Origin: Streptomyces longwoodensis
GTDB lineage: Bacteria; Actinomycetota; Actinomycetes; Streptomycetales; Streptomycetaceae
Direction of reading: 5' to 3'
Length of the DNA stretch: 64,000 bases
NCBI RefSeq assembly: GCF_001514125.1
Contig: NZ_KQ948550.1
Coordinates: 731,105-795,104 of the forward strand
Each line of letters begins with the position of its first letter. Within the stretch, counting starts at the first letter, position 1. The notes under the pieces are model-generated. The model searched no databases. It was given only the letters and a program-made list of their open reading frames with translations, and was not told where the DNA came from. The position numbers and the translations under genes were made by a program. Shown here one piece after another: positions 8,827 through 17,369 of the stretch.

Positions 8827-10782
8827 GTGCGCATCCTGCCGTACGGCGCGTGGCCGTCGCCCGTCGACGCCGCGACCGCCGCCGCCCACGACGGGCGGCC
8901 CGAGTACGTGGGCTTCGTCGGCGACGAGGTGTGGTGGACCGCGCCCCGGCCCGCCGAGGGCGGCCGCCGCACCCTGGTGCGACGGCGCGCGGACGGCACC
9001 GAGGAGTCGGTGCTGGCCGCCCCGTGGAACGTGCGCAGCCGGGTCATGGAGTACGGCGGCCGCCCCTGGGACGGCACCGTGCGCGAGGGACGGCCCGTGG
9101 TGGTCTTCGCGCACTTCGCCGACCAGCGGCTGTACCGGTACGAGCCCGGCGGCGGCGAGCCCACGCCGCTCACCCCGCTCTCGCCGGTGGGCGGCGGACT
9201 GCGCTGGGCCGACCTGGTGGTGCGGCCCGAGCGGGACGAAGTGTGGTGCGTGCTGGAGGAGTTCACCGGCGACGGCCCCACCGACGTACGACGCGTCCTG
9301 GCCGCCGTACCGCTGGACGGGTCGGCCGCCGAGGACCGCTCGGCCGTCCGTGAACTGACCGGCGACGCCCACCGGTTCGTGACCGGGGCGCGGCTGTCGC
9401 CGGACGGGCGCCGGGCCGCGTGGCTCGCCTGGGACCACCCGCGGATGCCGTGGGACGGCACCGAGCTGCTGGTCGCCGACGTGCGCCCCGACGGCACCCT
9501 GGGCGCCCCGCGCACGGTGGCCGGCGGGCCCGAGGAGTCGCTGGCGCAGGTCGAGTGGGCGCCGGACGGCGGTCTGCTGTGGACCAGCGACCGCAGCGGC
9601 TGGTGGAACCTGTACCGCGACGGCCGTCCCCTGTGCCGGCGCGAGGAGGAGTTCGGCGGCGCCCTGTGGAAGCTCGGGGAGCGCTGGTTCGCCCCGCTGG
9701 AGAGCGGGCTGATCGCCGTCGTGCACGGCAGCGGCACCACCGCCCTCGGCGTGCTCGACCCCGAGACCGGCGACCTCGTGGACGCGGCCGGCCCGTGGAC
9801 CGAGTTCGCCTCCACCCTCGCGGTGCACGGCGAGCGCATCGCCACCGTCGCGGCCAGCCCGCGCAGCGCCTACGAGGTCGTCGAGCTGGACACCCGCACC
9901 GGCCGGGCCCGGGTGATCGGCTCCGCCCACCGGGACGCGGTGGACCCCGCCCACTACCCCGAGCCGCAGATCCGCACCTTCGCCGGACCCGACGGCCGCG
10001 AGATCCACGCCCACGTCTACCCGCCGCACCACCCCGGCTGCGCCGCCCCCGACGCCGAGCGGCCGCCCTACGTGGTGTGGGCGCACGGCGGACCCACCGG
10101 CCGCTTCCCCCTCGTCCTCGACCTGGAGATCGCCTACTTCACCACCCGGGGCATCGGCGTCGTCGAGGTCGACTACGGCGGCTCCACCGGGTACGGGCGT
10201 GCCTACCGCGACCGGCTGCGCGAGCAGTGGGGCGTCGTCGACGTCGAGGACTGCGCCGCGGTCGCCCTCGCGCTCGCCGAGGAGGGCACCGCCGACCGCG
10301 ACCGGCTCGCGATCCGCGGCGGCAGCGCGGGCGGCTGGACCACGGCCGTCTCCCTCACCACCACCGACGTCTACGCCTGCGGCACGATCATCTACCCCGT
10401 GCTGGACCTGACCGGCTGGGCGACCGGGGAGACCCACGACTTCGAGTCCCGCTACCTGGACAGCCTGGTCGGACCGCTCGACGAGGTGCCCGGACGCTAC
10501 GCCGAGCGCTCGCCCGTCGAGCACGCCGACCGGATCGACGTGCCGTTCCTGCTGCTGCAGGGCCTGGACGACGTGATCTGCCCGCCCGCCCAGTGCGAGC
10601 GGCTGCTGGCCCGGCTGGAGGGCCGGGGCGTCCCGCACGCCTACCTCGCCTTCGAGGGCGAGGGCCACGGCTTCCGCCGGGCGGAGACCGTACGGCGGGC
10701 CCTGGAGGCCGAACTCTCGCTGTACGCGCAGGTGTTCGGCCTGCGGCCGCCCGGCGTGCCGACCCTGGAGCTCGCCCCGTGA
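8827..10782 (+). CDS. S9 family prolyl-oligopeptidase-like serine peptidase
   Basis: About 651 residues from GTG 8827, which has GGGGGAG at 8816-8822 (an in-frame GTG at 8815 lies inside that ribosome site). The N-terminal half is a beta-propeller with WD-like strands (WTSDRSGWWNLYRDG) and the C-terminal third is an alpha/beta hydrolase. The catalytic triad is recognisable: the nucleophile in RGGSAGGW near residue 500, Asp in QGLDDVICP and His in GEGHGFRRAE. The subfamily cleaves short peptides, often as an acylaminoacyl or dipeptidyl peptidase. No signal peptide, so it acts in the cytoplasm. Third gene of the peptidase operon; it overlaps the S66 gene by 4 bp (GTGA). Confidence 0.9.
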   Translation: MRILPYGAWPSPVDAATAAAHDGRPEYVGFVGDEVWWTAPRPAEGGRRTLVRRRADGTEESVLAAPWNVRSRVMEYGGRPWDGTVREGRPVVVFAHFADQRLYRYEPGGGEPTPLTPLSPVGGGLRWADLVVRPERDEVWCVLEEFTGDGPTDVRRVLAAVPLDGSAAEDRSAVRELTGDAHRFVTGARLSPDGRRAAWLAWDHPRMPWDGTELLVADVRPDGTLGAPRTVAGGPEESLAQVEWAPDGGLLWTSDRSGWWNLYRDGRPLCRREEEFGGALWKLGERWFAPLESGLIAVVHGSGTTALGVLDPETGDLVDAAGPWTEFASTLAVHGERIATVAASPRSAYEVVELDTRTGRARVIGSAHRDAVDPAHYPEPQIRTFAGPDGREIHAHVYPPHHPGCAAPDAERPPYVVWAHGGPTGRFPLVLDLEIAYFTTRGIGVVEVDYGGSTGYGRAYRDRLREQWGVVDVEDCAAVALALAEEGTADRDRLAIRGGSAGGWTTAVSLTTTDVYACGTIIYPVLDLTGWATGETHDFESRYLDSLVGPLDEVPGRYAERSPVEHADRIDVPFLLLQGLDDVICPPAQCERLLARLEGRGVPHAYLAFEGEGHGFRRAETVRRALEAELSLYAQVFGLRPPGVPTLELAP

Positions 10783-11732
10783 CGGACCGCGCGCCCCACC
10801 CGCAGGCCCCCCTGCGCCGCCCGCCCCGGCTCGCCCCCGGCGCCCGGGTGGCGGTCGTGGCGCCCAGCGGCCCGGTGCCCGAGGAGCGGCTGGAGGCCGG
10901 CCTCGACGTGCTGCGCGGCTGGGACCTCGACCCGGTGGCCGCGCCCCACGTCCTGGACCGGCACCCGCGCTTCCCGTACCTGGCGGGCACCGACGCCGAC
11001 CGCGCGGCCGACCTCCAGCGCGCGTGGTGCGACCCGTCCGTGGCCGCCGTGATCTGCGCCCGGGGCGGCTACGGCGCCCAGCGCGTCGTCGACCTGCTCG
11101 ACTGGGAGGCGATGCGGGCCGCCGGGCCCAAGGTGCTCGTCGGGTTCAGCGACGTCACCGCGCTGCACGAGGCGTTCGCGGCCCGGCTCGGCCTGGTCAC
11201 CCTGCACGGGCCGATGGCGGCGGGCGTCGACTTCCTGAAGAATGCCCGCGCCCAGGACCACCTGCGGGCCACGCTCTTCGCCCCGGAGACCGCCCGCGTG
11301 ATCGCCGGGACCTCCGGCGGCGGCGCCCTGGTCCCCGGCCGCGCCCGCGGCGTCCTCCTCGGTGGCTGCCTCAGCCTGCTCTCGGCCGACCTGGGCACCC
11401 CGTACGCCCGGCCGTCGGCGCGGGGCGGGCTGCTGTGCCTGGAGGACGTGGGGGAGCAGCCGTACCGGCTGGACCGGAGCCTGACCCAACTCCTGCGCGC
11501 CGGTTGGCTCGACGGGGTGCGCGGGGTGCTGCTCGGCTCCTGGGAGGAGTGCGGGCCCTACGAGCGGGTGCGCGACGTGCTGGCCGACCGGCTCGGCGGG
11601 CTCGGGGTGCCGGTCGCCGAGGAGTTCGGCTTCGGGCACGGGGCGGGCGCACTGACCGTGCCGTTCGGCGTCGGCGCGGAACTCGACGCGGACGCGGGCA
11701 CCTTGACCCTGGACGAGCCGGCCCTGCTCTGA
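10779..11732 (+). CDS. S66 family LD-carboxypeptidase (LdcA-like)
   Basis: 317-residue serine peptidase of the S66 family, which removes the terminal D-Ala from murein tetrapeptides (LD-carboxypeptidase A) or processes microcin-like peptides (MccF). The family core is clear: VAPSGPVPEE at the N-terminus, ICARGGYGAQRVVDLLDW, and the nucleophile-bearing VGFSDVTALH near residue 124, followed by LHGPM and the glutamate region LLCLEDVGEQPYRLDR. GTG 10779 overlaps the S9 stop codon. An LdcA-type enzyme together with a D-aminopeptidase points to recycling of cell-wall peptides rather than general protein turnover. No signal sequence. Confidence 0.9.
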   Translation: MTDRAPHPQAPLRRPPRLAPGARVAVVAPSGPVPEERLEAGLDVLRGWDLDPVAAPHVLDRHPRFPYLAGTDADRAADLQRAWCDPSVAAVICARGGYGAQRVVDLLDWEAMRAAGPKVLVGFSDVTALHEAFAARLGLVTLHGPMAAGVDFLKNARAQDHLRATLFAPETARVIAGTSGGGALVPGRARGVLLGGCLSLLSADLGTPYARPSARGGLLCLEDVGEQPYRLDRSLTQLLRAGWLDGVRGVLLGSWEECGPYERVRDVLADRLGGLGVPVAEEFGFGHGAGALTVPFGVGAELDADAGTLTLDEPALL

Positions 11733-11820
11733 GACGCGGGCCCCTGGTGCGGCCCGTCACCGCCCGGGGGGGGACCCGGCCCGGCGTGCGGGCGGCGCCC
11801 GGCGGGCGCACCCTGGTTGC

Positions 11821-12066
11821 ATGAGCACGAAGACCTCCGAGCGGCGCACCGGGGAGTCACGCACCCGTGCGCTGACCCCTGCCCGGATCGCCGTCCTGGT
11901 CCTCGCCGTCCTCGGCCTCGTCTTCATCTTCGAGAACACGGCCGACACCGAGATCAGGCTGCTGGTGCCCGTGGTGACCATGCCGCTGTGGGTGGCCCTG
12001 CTCGCCACCGGCCTCATCGGCGCGCTCTGCGGGTCCTACCTCACCCTCGCGAGGCGGCGCCGCTGA
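11821..12066 (+). CDS. LapA-domain small membrane protein
   Basis: 81 residues with two hydrophobic segments (about 23-40 and 48-68) separated by FENTADTEIRLLVPVVTMPLW, the LapA/DUF1049 signature of a short hairpin membrane protein, and an arginine-rich end. In Gram-negatives LapA-like proteins support lipopolysaccharide assembly; in actinobacteria the role is unknown. The start seems leaderless: ACCCTGG sits a few bases before the ATG and no purine-rich ribosome site is present. Transcribed alone or with the downstream acetyltransferase, 20 bp away. Confidence 0.8.
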   Translation: MSTKTSERRTGESRTRALTPARIAVLVLAVLGLVFIFENTADTEIRLLVPVVTMPLWVALLATGLIGALCGSYLTLARRRR

Positions 12067-12086
12067 CCGCGCCGTACCCTGGCCCG

Positions 12087-12638
12087 ATGCCGCACACACC
12101 GTCCCGTTTCCTCGCCGAGGGCCCCCGGGTGGGCATACGCCACTTCACCTACCAGGACGCCGCCGAGTTCACCGCGCGGGCCCGGGAGAGCAAGGACCTG
12201 CACCACCCCTGGCTGTTCCCGCCCACCACGCCCCAGGCGTACGCCGCCTATGCCGCGCGGCTGATCGAGGACCCGTCCAAGGCAGGGTTCCTGGTGTGCA
12301 CCCGGGACGACGGGGCCATCGCGGGCTTCGTCAACATCAACAACATCGTCGAGGGCGGCTTCCAGTGCGGCGCGCTCGGCTACGGCGCCTTCGCCCACGC
12401 CGCCGGGCGCGGTCTGATGCGCGAGGGGCTGGACCTGGTCGTCGGGCACGCCTTCGGACCGATGCGGCTGCACCGCCTGGAGATCAACGTGCAGCCGCTG
12501 AACACCGCCTCCGTCGCGCTCGCCCGGGCCGCGGGCTTCCGGCTGGAGGGCTTCTCCCCGAAGATGATCTACATCGACGGGGACTGGCGCGACCACGAAC
12601 GCTGGGCGCTCACCGTCGAGATGCGGACTTCCGGTTGA
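12087..12638 (+). CDS. GNAT family N-acetyltransferase (RimJ/RimL-like)
   Basis: 183 residues, from ATG 12087, which lies only a few bases after a TACCCT-like -10 (probably leaderless; no Shine-Dalgarno). The fold matches RimJ/RimL-type acetyltransferases: a central strand GFVNINNIVEGGFQCGALGYGAF, an acetyl-CoA loop region AHAAGRGLMREGLDLVV and the characteristic C-terminal RLEINVQPLNTASVALARAAGF. It transfers an acetyl group from acetyl-CoA to an amine, often a protein N-terminus or an antibiotic; the target is unknown. Its last 29 bp overlap the convergent DUF6204 gene. Confidence 0.85.
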   Translation: MPHTPSRFLAEGPRVGIRHFTYQDAAEFTARARESKDLHHPWLFPPTTPQAYAAYAARLIEDPSKAGFLVCTRDDGAIAGFVNINNIVEGGFQCGALGYGAFAHAAGRGLMREGLDLVVGHAFGPMRLHRLEINVQPLNTASVALARAAGFRLEGFSPKMIYIDGDWRDHERWALTVEMRTSG

Positions 12639-12957
12639 CCTTCATGGTGTCCAGGTCGGTCACGGTCGAACGCAGCGCCGTCCAGCCGTACCCCAGCGCC
12701 CGCAGCGCCGCCTCGGCGCGCTCCTCGGCGAGCGCGCCCGCCATCTCCTCGCCGTCGGCCGCGTCCGACACCACCACGTAGCGCATCGAGAAGTGCTTCA
12801 GCGGGCGCGGCTCGTAGGTCAGCGTCCCCTCCTCGGTGAACCGCATGCTCGCCAGCCCGTGCCGGTCCGCCTCCGCGAGCAGCCGGGCGCGGGCCTCCTC
12901 GGTCAGGCCGTCCCAGGTGCCCCGGACGATCACCCGGTAGGTGTGCTGCTCGGTCAT
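12610..12957 (-). CDS. DUF6204 family protein
   Basis: 115-residue protein of unknown function conserved in Streptomyces. It starts at ATG 12957 with GAGGAG upstream on the minus strand; the frame is open further but without a ribosome site. Visible features are an N-terminal beta strand (TYRVIVRGTWDGL), a helix EEARARLLAEADRHGL, a central FSMRYVVVSDAADGEEMAGALAEERAEAAL, and a basic tail (VNRKSASRR). The layout resembles a small ferredoxin-like fold, but no active-site pattern is evident. The 3' end overlaps the acetyltransferase gene on the other strand. Confidence 0.72.
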   Translation of the reverse strand: MTEQHTYRVIVRGTWDGLTEEARARLLAEADRHGLASMRFTEEGTLTYEPRPLKHFSMRYVVVSDAADGEEMAGALAEERAEAALRALGYGWTALRSTVTDLDTMKVNRKSASRR

Positions 12958-13126
12958 CGTGTGCGCTCCTCGCTCGTGCCGTGACCGGCCCGACTCTACG
13001 GCGGCGGGGGCGCAGCGCCCACGGGATTTTCCCGCGCGGCCGGCCCTCGCGACGGTGCCCGGATCCGCCCCTTTGCGCAATCCTGACCTGCGGCGGCCCT
13101 GGTCAGCGCCGCCCGCGGAGGTTTCC

Positions 13127-15088
13127 ATGGGGGGCGTGACGAGCATCCGACGTGCCGTAGTGACCCTGCCCGCCGCCGAGTTGGGACCCGACAACCCGCT
13201 GCCCCCGCTGAGCCCGCTCGACGAGGTCCACCACGTCGAGGACCGGGACCTCCACGACCTGCCGCGGGACATGGCCCGGCAGATCAGGTACGAGCCGTTG
13301 CGCAGCCTGCTGCCCGTGCGGGCGCGCGACGGCTACGGCAGACGGCGCGCACCGCGCGACCTGGACGCCCTGGTCCTGGAGAACGACCGCCTGGCCGTGA
13401 CCGTCCTGCCGTCGCTCGGCGGCCGGATCGCGTCGCTGCTGCACAAGCCGACGGGCCGTGAACTCCTTTACCGCAACCCGGTGTTCCAGCCGGCCAACTT
13501 CGCCCTCAACGGCGCCTGGTACTCCGGTGGCGTCGAGTGGAACATCGGCGCCACCGGCCACACCACCCTGTCCTGCTCGCCCCTGCACGCCGCCCGCGTC
13601 CCGGCCCCCGACGGCGGTGAGATGCTGCGCCTGTGGGAGTGGGAGCGGCTGCGCGACCTGCCCTTCCAGGTCGACCTGTGGCTGCCGGACGGCTCCGACT
13701 TCCTGTACGTCGGCGTCCGTGTGCGCAACCCGCACGAGAGGCCCCGCCCGCTGTACTGGTGGTCCAACACCGCGGTGCCCGAGGAGTGCCGCGTCCTCGC
13801 CCCGGCCGACGCGGCGTACCACTTCGGGTACGAGCGCCGGCTGCGCCGGGTCCCCGTCCCCCTGCACGACGGCGCCGACCGCAGCCACCCGCTCGACAGC
13901 CGTCACGCCGCGGACTACTTCTACGACGTCCCGGCCGGCCGGCGCCGCTGGATCGCCGCGCTGGACGCCGACGGGCACGGTCTGGTGCAGACGTCGACCG
14001 ACGCGCTGTGCGGGCGCAAGCTGTTCGTGTGGGGCACCGGACCGGGCGGCCGGCGCTGGCAGGAGTGGCTCACCGAGCCCGGCACCGGCGGCTACTGCGA
14101 GATCCAGGCCGGCCTCGCCCGCACCCAGCTGGAGCACGTCCGGCTGGACGCGGAGGGCGAGGTGTCCTGGCTGGAGGCGTACGGCCCGCTGGACGCCCCG
14201 CGCGACGGCGCCTGGCCCGACGTGGTCCGGGAGGCCGAGGCCCGCCTGGCCGCCGTGCTGCCCCGGGCCTCCGTCGACGCGGCGTACGCCGCCTGGCGGA
14301 CCCGCGCCGACACCGACCCCGGCGAGGTGCTGGCCACCGGGTCCGGCTGGGGAGCCCTCGAAGTGCTGCGCACCGGCTGGAAGCTGCCCGGCACCCCCTT
14401 CCCCGAGGAGACGCTCGGCGAGGAGCAGCAACCGTGGCGGGAACTGCTGCGCACCGGGTCCTACCCCGAGCCCCGCCGGGTACGTCCTCCCGGCCCGAGC
14501 CTGGTCGCCCCGCACTGGCGGGACATGCTGGAGACCGCTCCCGCCACCCCGTCCGCCGAGTACCACCTCGGCGTCGCCCAGTGGCACGCCGGGGACCACG
14601 CCCAGGCCGTCCGCAGCTGGGAGCGGGGGCTCGAACTGGCCCCCTCCCTCTGGCCGTTGCTGCGCTGCCTGGCCGTCGCCGACCGGCTCGACGGGCACCG
14701 GGAGCGGGCCGCCGACCGGTATGCCGAGGCGTTCGACGACCTGTGCCGCGAACGCCGCGACGACGGCGAGGCCTGGACGGCGGCGAGCGCCGCGCTCGGC
14801 CGCGAGGCGATCGAGGCGCTGCTCGCCGCGGGCCGCCCCGCCGCCGCCCGCGCGGTGTGGGAGCGGCTGGGGCCCGACATCCGCGCCCGCGGCCGGTTCC
14901 GGCTGGCCGAGGCCGCGCTGCTGCTTGCCGAGGGGCGGCGGGAGGCGGCGCGGGCCGTGCTCGACGACGACCTGGAGCCCGCCGACCTGCGCGAGGGCGC
15001 CGACGACATCGACCGGCTGTGGGCCCGCGCCGGGGACGGCCCGCTGCCGGCCCGGCTCGACTTCCGGATGCGCCCGGAGGGGACGTGA
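13127..15088 (+). CDS. DUF5107 domain protein with C-terminal TPR-like helices
   Basis: 653 residues, ATG 13127 preceded by GGAGG. The first two thirds (about 75-400) form a galactose-mutarotase-like beta-sandwich of the DUF5107 type: LVLENDRLAVTVLPSLGGRI, GVEWNIGATGH, YWWSNTAVPEECRVLAP. The last third is helical with tetratricopeptide-like pairs (YHLGVAQWHAGDHAQAVRSW). Members are thought to bind or act on carbohydrates, but no reaction is established. No signal peptide. A short inverted repeat (CTGACC at 13083, GGTCAG at 13101) lies just before the ribosome site and could be an operator. It is divergent from the DUF6204 gene. Confidence 0.82.
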   Translation: MGGVTSIRRAVVTLPAAELGPDNPLPPLSPLDEVHHVEDRDLHDLPRDMARQIRYEPLRSLLPVRARDGYGRRRAPRDLDALVLENDRLAVTVLPSLGGRIASLLHKPTGRELLYRNPVFQPANFALNGAWYSGGVEWNIGATGHTTLSCSPLHAARVPAPDGGEMLRLWEWERLRDLPFQVDLWLPDGSDFLYVGVRVRNPHERPRPLYWWSNTAVPEECRVLAPADAAYHFGYERRLRRVPVPLHDGADRSHPLDSRHAADYFYDVPAGRRRWIAALDADGHGLVQTSTDALCGRKLFVWGTGPGGRRWQEWLTEPGTGGYCEIQAGLARTQLEHVRLDAEGEVSWLEAYGPLDAPRDGAWPDVVREAEARLAAVLPRASVDAAYAAWRTRADTDPGEVLATGSGWGALEVLRTGWKLPGTPFPEETLGEEQQPWRELLRTGSYPEPRRVRPPGPSLVAPHWRDMLETAPATPSAEYHLGVAQWHAGDHAQAVRSWERGLELAPSLWPLLRCLAVADRLDGHRERAADRYAEAFDDLCRERRDDGEAWTAASAALGREAIEALLAAGRPAAARAVWERLGPDIRARGRFRLAEAALLLAEGRREAARAVLDDDLEPADLREGADDIDRLWARAGDGPLPARLDFRMRPEGT

Positions 15089-15118
15089 CGGGGTGAGCCG
15101 CCCGCCCGGTCCCCCCGG

Positions 15119-15469
15119 TCAGGCCTGCTTGCGGTCGACGTACTCGTAGACCGCGCCGTCCGGGTGGCGGGCGATGAGGTTGCGGCCCACCGGGGTCGGC
15201 ACCGGACCCGCCACGATGTCCGCGCCGAGCCCGGTGAGGGTCTTGTGCGCCTCGTCGACGTCGGTGACCGCGATGGTCGCCGCGACCTTCCGCAGCACCT
15301 CCAGCTCGGCCTGCGGCCCGCTCATCAGCAGGAAGCAGCCCACCGCCGCCACCTCGACGCCACCGCGCGCGAAGCGCAGCGCCGGAGTGCCGGTGAGGCG
15401 TTCGTAGAAGGAGACCGCGGCCTCCAGGTCGTCGACGCAGACGCGCAGGGTCGCTCCCAGAATCTCCAT
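15119..15469 (-). CDS. VOC family (glyoxalase/bleomycin-resistance-like) protein
   Basis: 116 residues with one vicinal-oxygen-chelate module pair: N-terminal LGATLRVCVDDLEAAVSFYERLTG, then AVTDVDEAHKTLTGLGADIV and the final RHPDGAVYEYVDRKQA. The end strand and acidic residue fit metal-binding VOC proteins, but a short one-domain form acts as a dimer. It could be a ring-cleaving, isomerase or drug-binding protein; no way to tell. It is convergent with the DUF5107 gene. Confidence 0.8.
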   Translation of the reverse strand: MEILGATLRVCVDDLEAAVSFYERLTGTPALRFARGGVEVAAVGCFLLMSGPQAELEVLRKVAATIAVTDVDEAHKTLTGLGADIVAGPVPTPVGRNLIARHPDGAVYEYVDRKQA

Positions 15470-15534
15470 GCGCCCGAGCCTAGTTGGGGCATCGCCCGCG
15501 TGTCCCGGCCCCCGCCCGGCCGGCCCGCCGGGGC

Positions 15535-15559
15535 GTTACGGGCCGGTGACCGCGGGTAC
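15535..15559 (+). promoter_or_regulatory. SigB-like promoter before the holin-like gene
   Basis: GTTACG at 15535-15540 and GGGTAC at 15554-15559 with a 13-bp spacer, ten bases before ATG 15569. This resembles the stress-sigma pattern of Bacillus and Streptomyces (GTTT-like -35, GGGTAC/T -10). If used, the transcript would be almost leaderless. No experimental support. Confidence 0.45.
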
Positions 15560-15568
15560 TCGCTGCGT

Positions 15569-16096
15569 ATGGACCGCATCGATCACCTGGAGCATCTGGA
15601 CAGACACCTGGTCGACGAGCTCGCCCAGGTGGCGCGGGAGACCATCCGCGAGGAGCTGCGCGAGCAGACCCGGCGGCAGCGCCGCACCGCCCTGCTGTAC
15701 GCGGCGTCCGGCGCGGTCGCCCTCTACGCCGGTGCCGCCGTCGCGCTCGCCGTCGGGCTGGCCCTGGACATCGGCCTGCCGGACTGGGCGGCCGCCCTGA
15801 TCACCGCGGTGATCCTCGGTGCCGTCGCCTTCTTCCTGCGCAACGTCGCCCGGCCCGCCGGGTCCCACCCGACCGCCGAGCACGGGCTCGACCCCGCGGG
15901 CCACGGCGGCCCGGTCGCCGGCGGCACTCCCTCGGCCACGCCCCCCGCGGCGCCGCCCATGCCGCCGGTCGCCCCGAGCAACGCGGCCGGCGCGACCGGT
16001 TTCCCCGCGGCCGGCGGACCGGCCGTGCCCGGCACCACGCCCGCCGCACCCGGCCGGGACGACGTCGACCCCGAGGGCCCGCACCACCGGGCCTGA
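15569..16096 (+). CDS. Phage-holin-superfamily III-like membrane protein (actinobacterial)
   Basis: 175 residues. An amphipathic helix with many Arg/Glu (residues 5-38) precedes two transmembrane segments at about 43-65 and 70-93 (LLYAASGAVALYAGAAVALAV, AALITAVILGAVAFFL), followed by a long Pro/Ala/Gly-rich tail that looks disordered. This is the layout of actinobacterial 'phage holin' DUF1469-like proteins, which are ordinary chromosomal membrane proteins rather than lysis proteins. No phage genes are nearby. A SigB-like promoter sits just before the start, so a role in envelope stress is possible but unproven. Confidence 0.72.
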   Translation: MDRIDHLEHLDRHLVDELAQVARETIREELREQTRRQRRTALLYAASGAVALYAGAAVALAVGLALDIGLPDWAAALITAVILGAVAFFLRNVARPAGSHPTAEHGLDPAGHGGPVAGGTPSATPPAAPPMPPVAPSNAAGATGFPAAGGPAVPGTTPAAPGRDDVDPEGPHHRA

Positions 16097-16162
16097 GGCA
16101 CCGTGCAAGGACCCCGAAGGACATCACCGATACTCCTGGCGGACGGCGTGGGCGCCGTGCTG

Positions 16163-16196
16163 ACCGCGGGCCTGCGCCGTGGCGGACGCCCGCGGT
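16163..16196. terminator. Hairpin between convergent holin-like and LLM genes
   Basis: Perfect 9-bp arms ACCGCGGGC (16163-16171) and GCCCGCGGT (16188-16196) with a 16-base loop. The position between two converging genes suits a bidirectional terminator; there is no U-tract, as usual for this GC content. Confidence 0.5.
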
Positions 16197-16220
16197 GACA
16201 CGATTCCCCGCACGCCCGGC

Positions 16221-17174
16221 TCACGGCAGCCGGGGGAGCACCTTCGTGCGGTAGAAGTCGAAGAAGCCCTGCTGGTCGGGGCCGATCTGGTTGACGTAGA
16301 TCCGGTCGAACCCGGCGTCCGCGAACTCGGTCAGCGCCGCCACGTGCTGGTCCACGTCGTCCCCGCAGACGGTGCCGTCGGCTACCATCTGCTCGGTCAC
16401 CAGCGGCTCCAGCTGCTCGAAGTGGCTCGGGGTGGGCAGGATCTGGCCCATCTCGCCGGGCAGGAACTGGTTCGGCCAGAGCTCGTGCACCGTGCGGACC
16501 GCCGCGTCGCGGTCGGTGCCGTAGCAGACCTTCATGCCGCCGCTCACCGGCTTGCTGCCGCCGCCGCCCTTGCGGTACTGCTCCACCATCGACGCGTCGG
16601 GCATCATCGTGATGTAGCCGTCGCCGACGCGCGCCGCGAGGGAGGTGGCCTTCGGGCCGAAGCCGGAGACGTCGATCGGGACCGGCTCGTCCGGCACCGT
16701 GTACAGCCGGGCGTTCTCCACCGTGTAGTGCTTGCCGTAGTGGGTGACCTCCTCGCCGGTGAACAGCCGGCGCATCACCTGGACCGCCTCCTCCAGCATC
16801 TCCAGGCGCACGGTCGCGGGCGGCCAGGCGTCGCCGAGGATGTGTTCGTTGAGCGCCTCGCCGCTGCCGACCCCGAGCCGGAACCGGCCCCGGGTCATCA
16901 CGGCGCTGGTCGCCGCGGCCTGCGCCACCACCGCCGGGTGCATCCGCACCGTCGGACAGGTCACCGCCGTCTCGACCGGCAGCGACACCGCCTGCGACAG
17001 CGCCCCGATCACCGACCACACGAACGGGCTCTGGCCCTGCGCGTCGTTCCACGGGTGGTAGTGGTCGGAGATCCACAGCGCCTGGAACCCGGCCTGCTCG
17101 GCCATCCGCGCCTGCTCCACCAGCTCCGCGGGGCCGAACTCCTCGCAGGACAGGAAGTAGCCGTACTCGGGCAT
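16221..17174 (-). CDS. LLM class F420-dependent oxidoreductase (G6PDH-like subfamily)
   Basis: 317 residues, start ATG 17174 with GGAGG upstream on the minus strand. The sequence has the TIM-barrel landmarks of luciferase-like F420 enzymes: EQARMAEQAGFQALWISDHYHPW at the N-terminus, TCPTVRMHPAVVAQAAATSAVM, the GRFRLGVGSGEALNEHILG cofactor segment, and VNQIGPDQQGFFDFYRTKVLP at the end. The subfamily is usually named after F420-dependent glucose-6-phosphate dehydrogenase, but most members act on other substrates. Cytoplasmic. It converges with the holin-like gene and diverges from the FAD oxidoreductase gene, which has its own stress-type promoter. Confidence 0.88.
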   Translation of the reverse strand: MPEYGYFLSCEEFGPAELVEQARMAEQAGFQALWISDHYHPWNDAQGQSPFVWSVIGALSQAVSLPVETAVTCPTVRMHPAVVAQAAATSAVMTRGRFRLGVGSGEALNEHILGDAWPPATVRLEMLEEAVQVMRRLFTGEEVTHYGKHYTVENARLYTVPDEPVPIDVSGFGPKATSLAARVGDGYITMMPDASMVEQYRKGGGGSKPVSGGMKVCYGTDRDAAVRTVHELWPNQFLPGEMGQILPTPSHFEQLEPLVTEQMVADGTVCGDDVDQHVAALTEFADAGFDRIYVNQIGPDQQGFFDFYRTKVLPRLP

Positions 17175-17278
17175 GGGGGGTACCTCCGCGGGGTGTGGGG
17201 GTGATCGGGCCGGTCGCCGCCCGGGTACCCGGGGCCCGGCGCGGAAACCGGCGTGCCCCGCCGCGCCTCCCGGCCCGG

Positions 17279-17303
17279 GTTTGGCCCCGGCGCCCAGGGG
17301 GAC
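17279..17303 (+). promoter_or_regulatory. GTTTGG-N12-GGGGGAC element before the NDH-2-like gene
   Basis: GTTTGG 17279-17284, twelve-base spacer, GGGGGAC 17297-17303. The same arrangement and spacing recurs at 32545 and 35613. It lies 67 bp before the GTG start of the FAD oxidoreductase. It looks like a variant stress-sigma promoter. Confidence 0.4.
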
Positions 17304-17369
17304 GCGGAACCCCTGGACCGTCGCACGGCCGAGGAGCACCACGACCGCCACACCGCCGGAGGCCCACCC

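Noticed and set aside
15569-16096. Prophage lysis gene (holin)
   Set aside because: Only the membrane topology resembles holins; no other phage genes are nearby and the family is chromosomal in actinobacteria.
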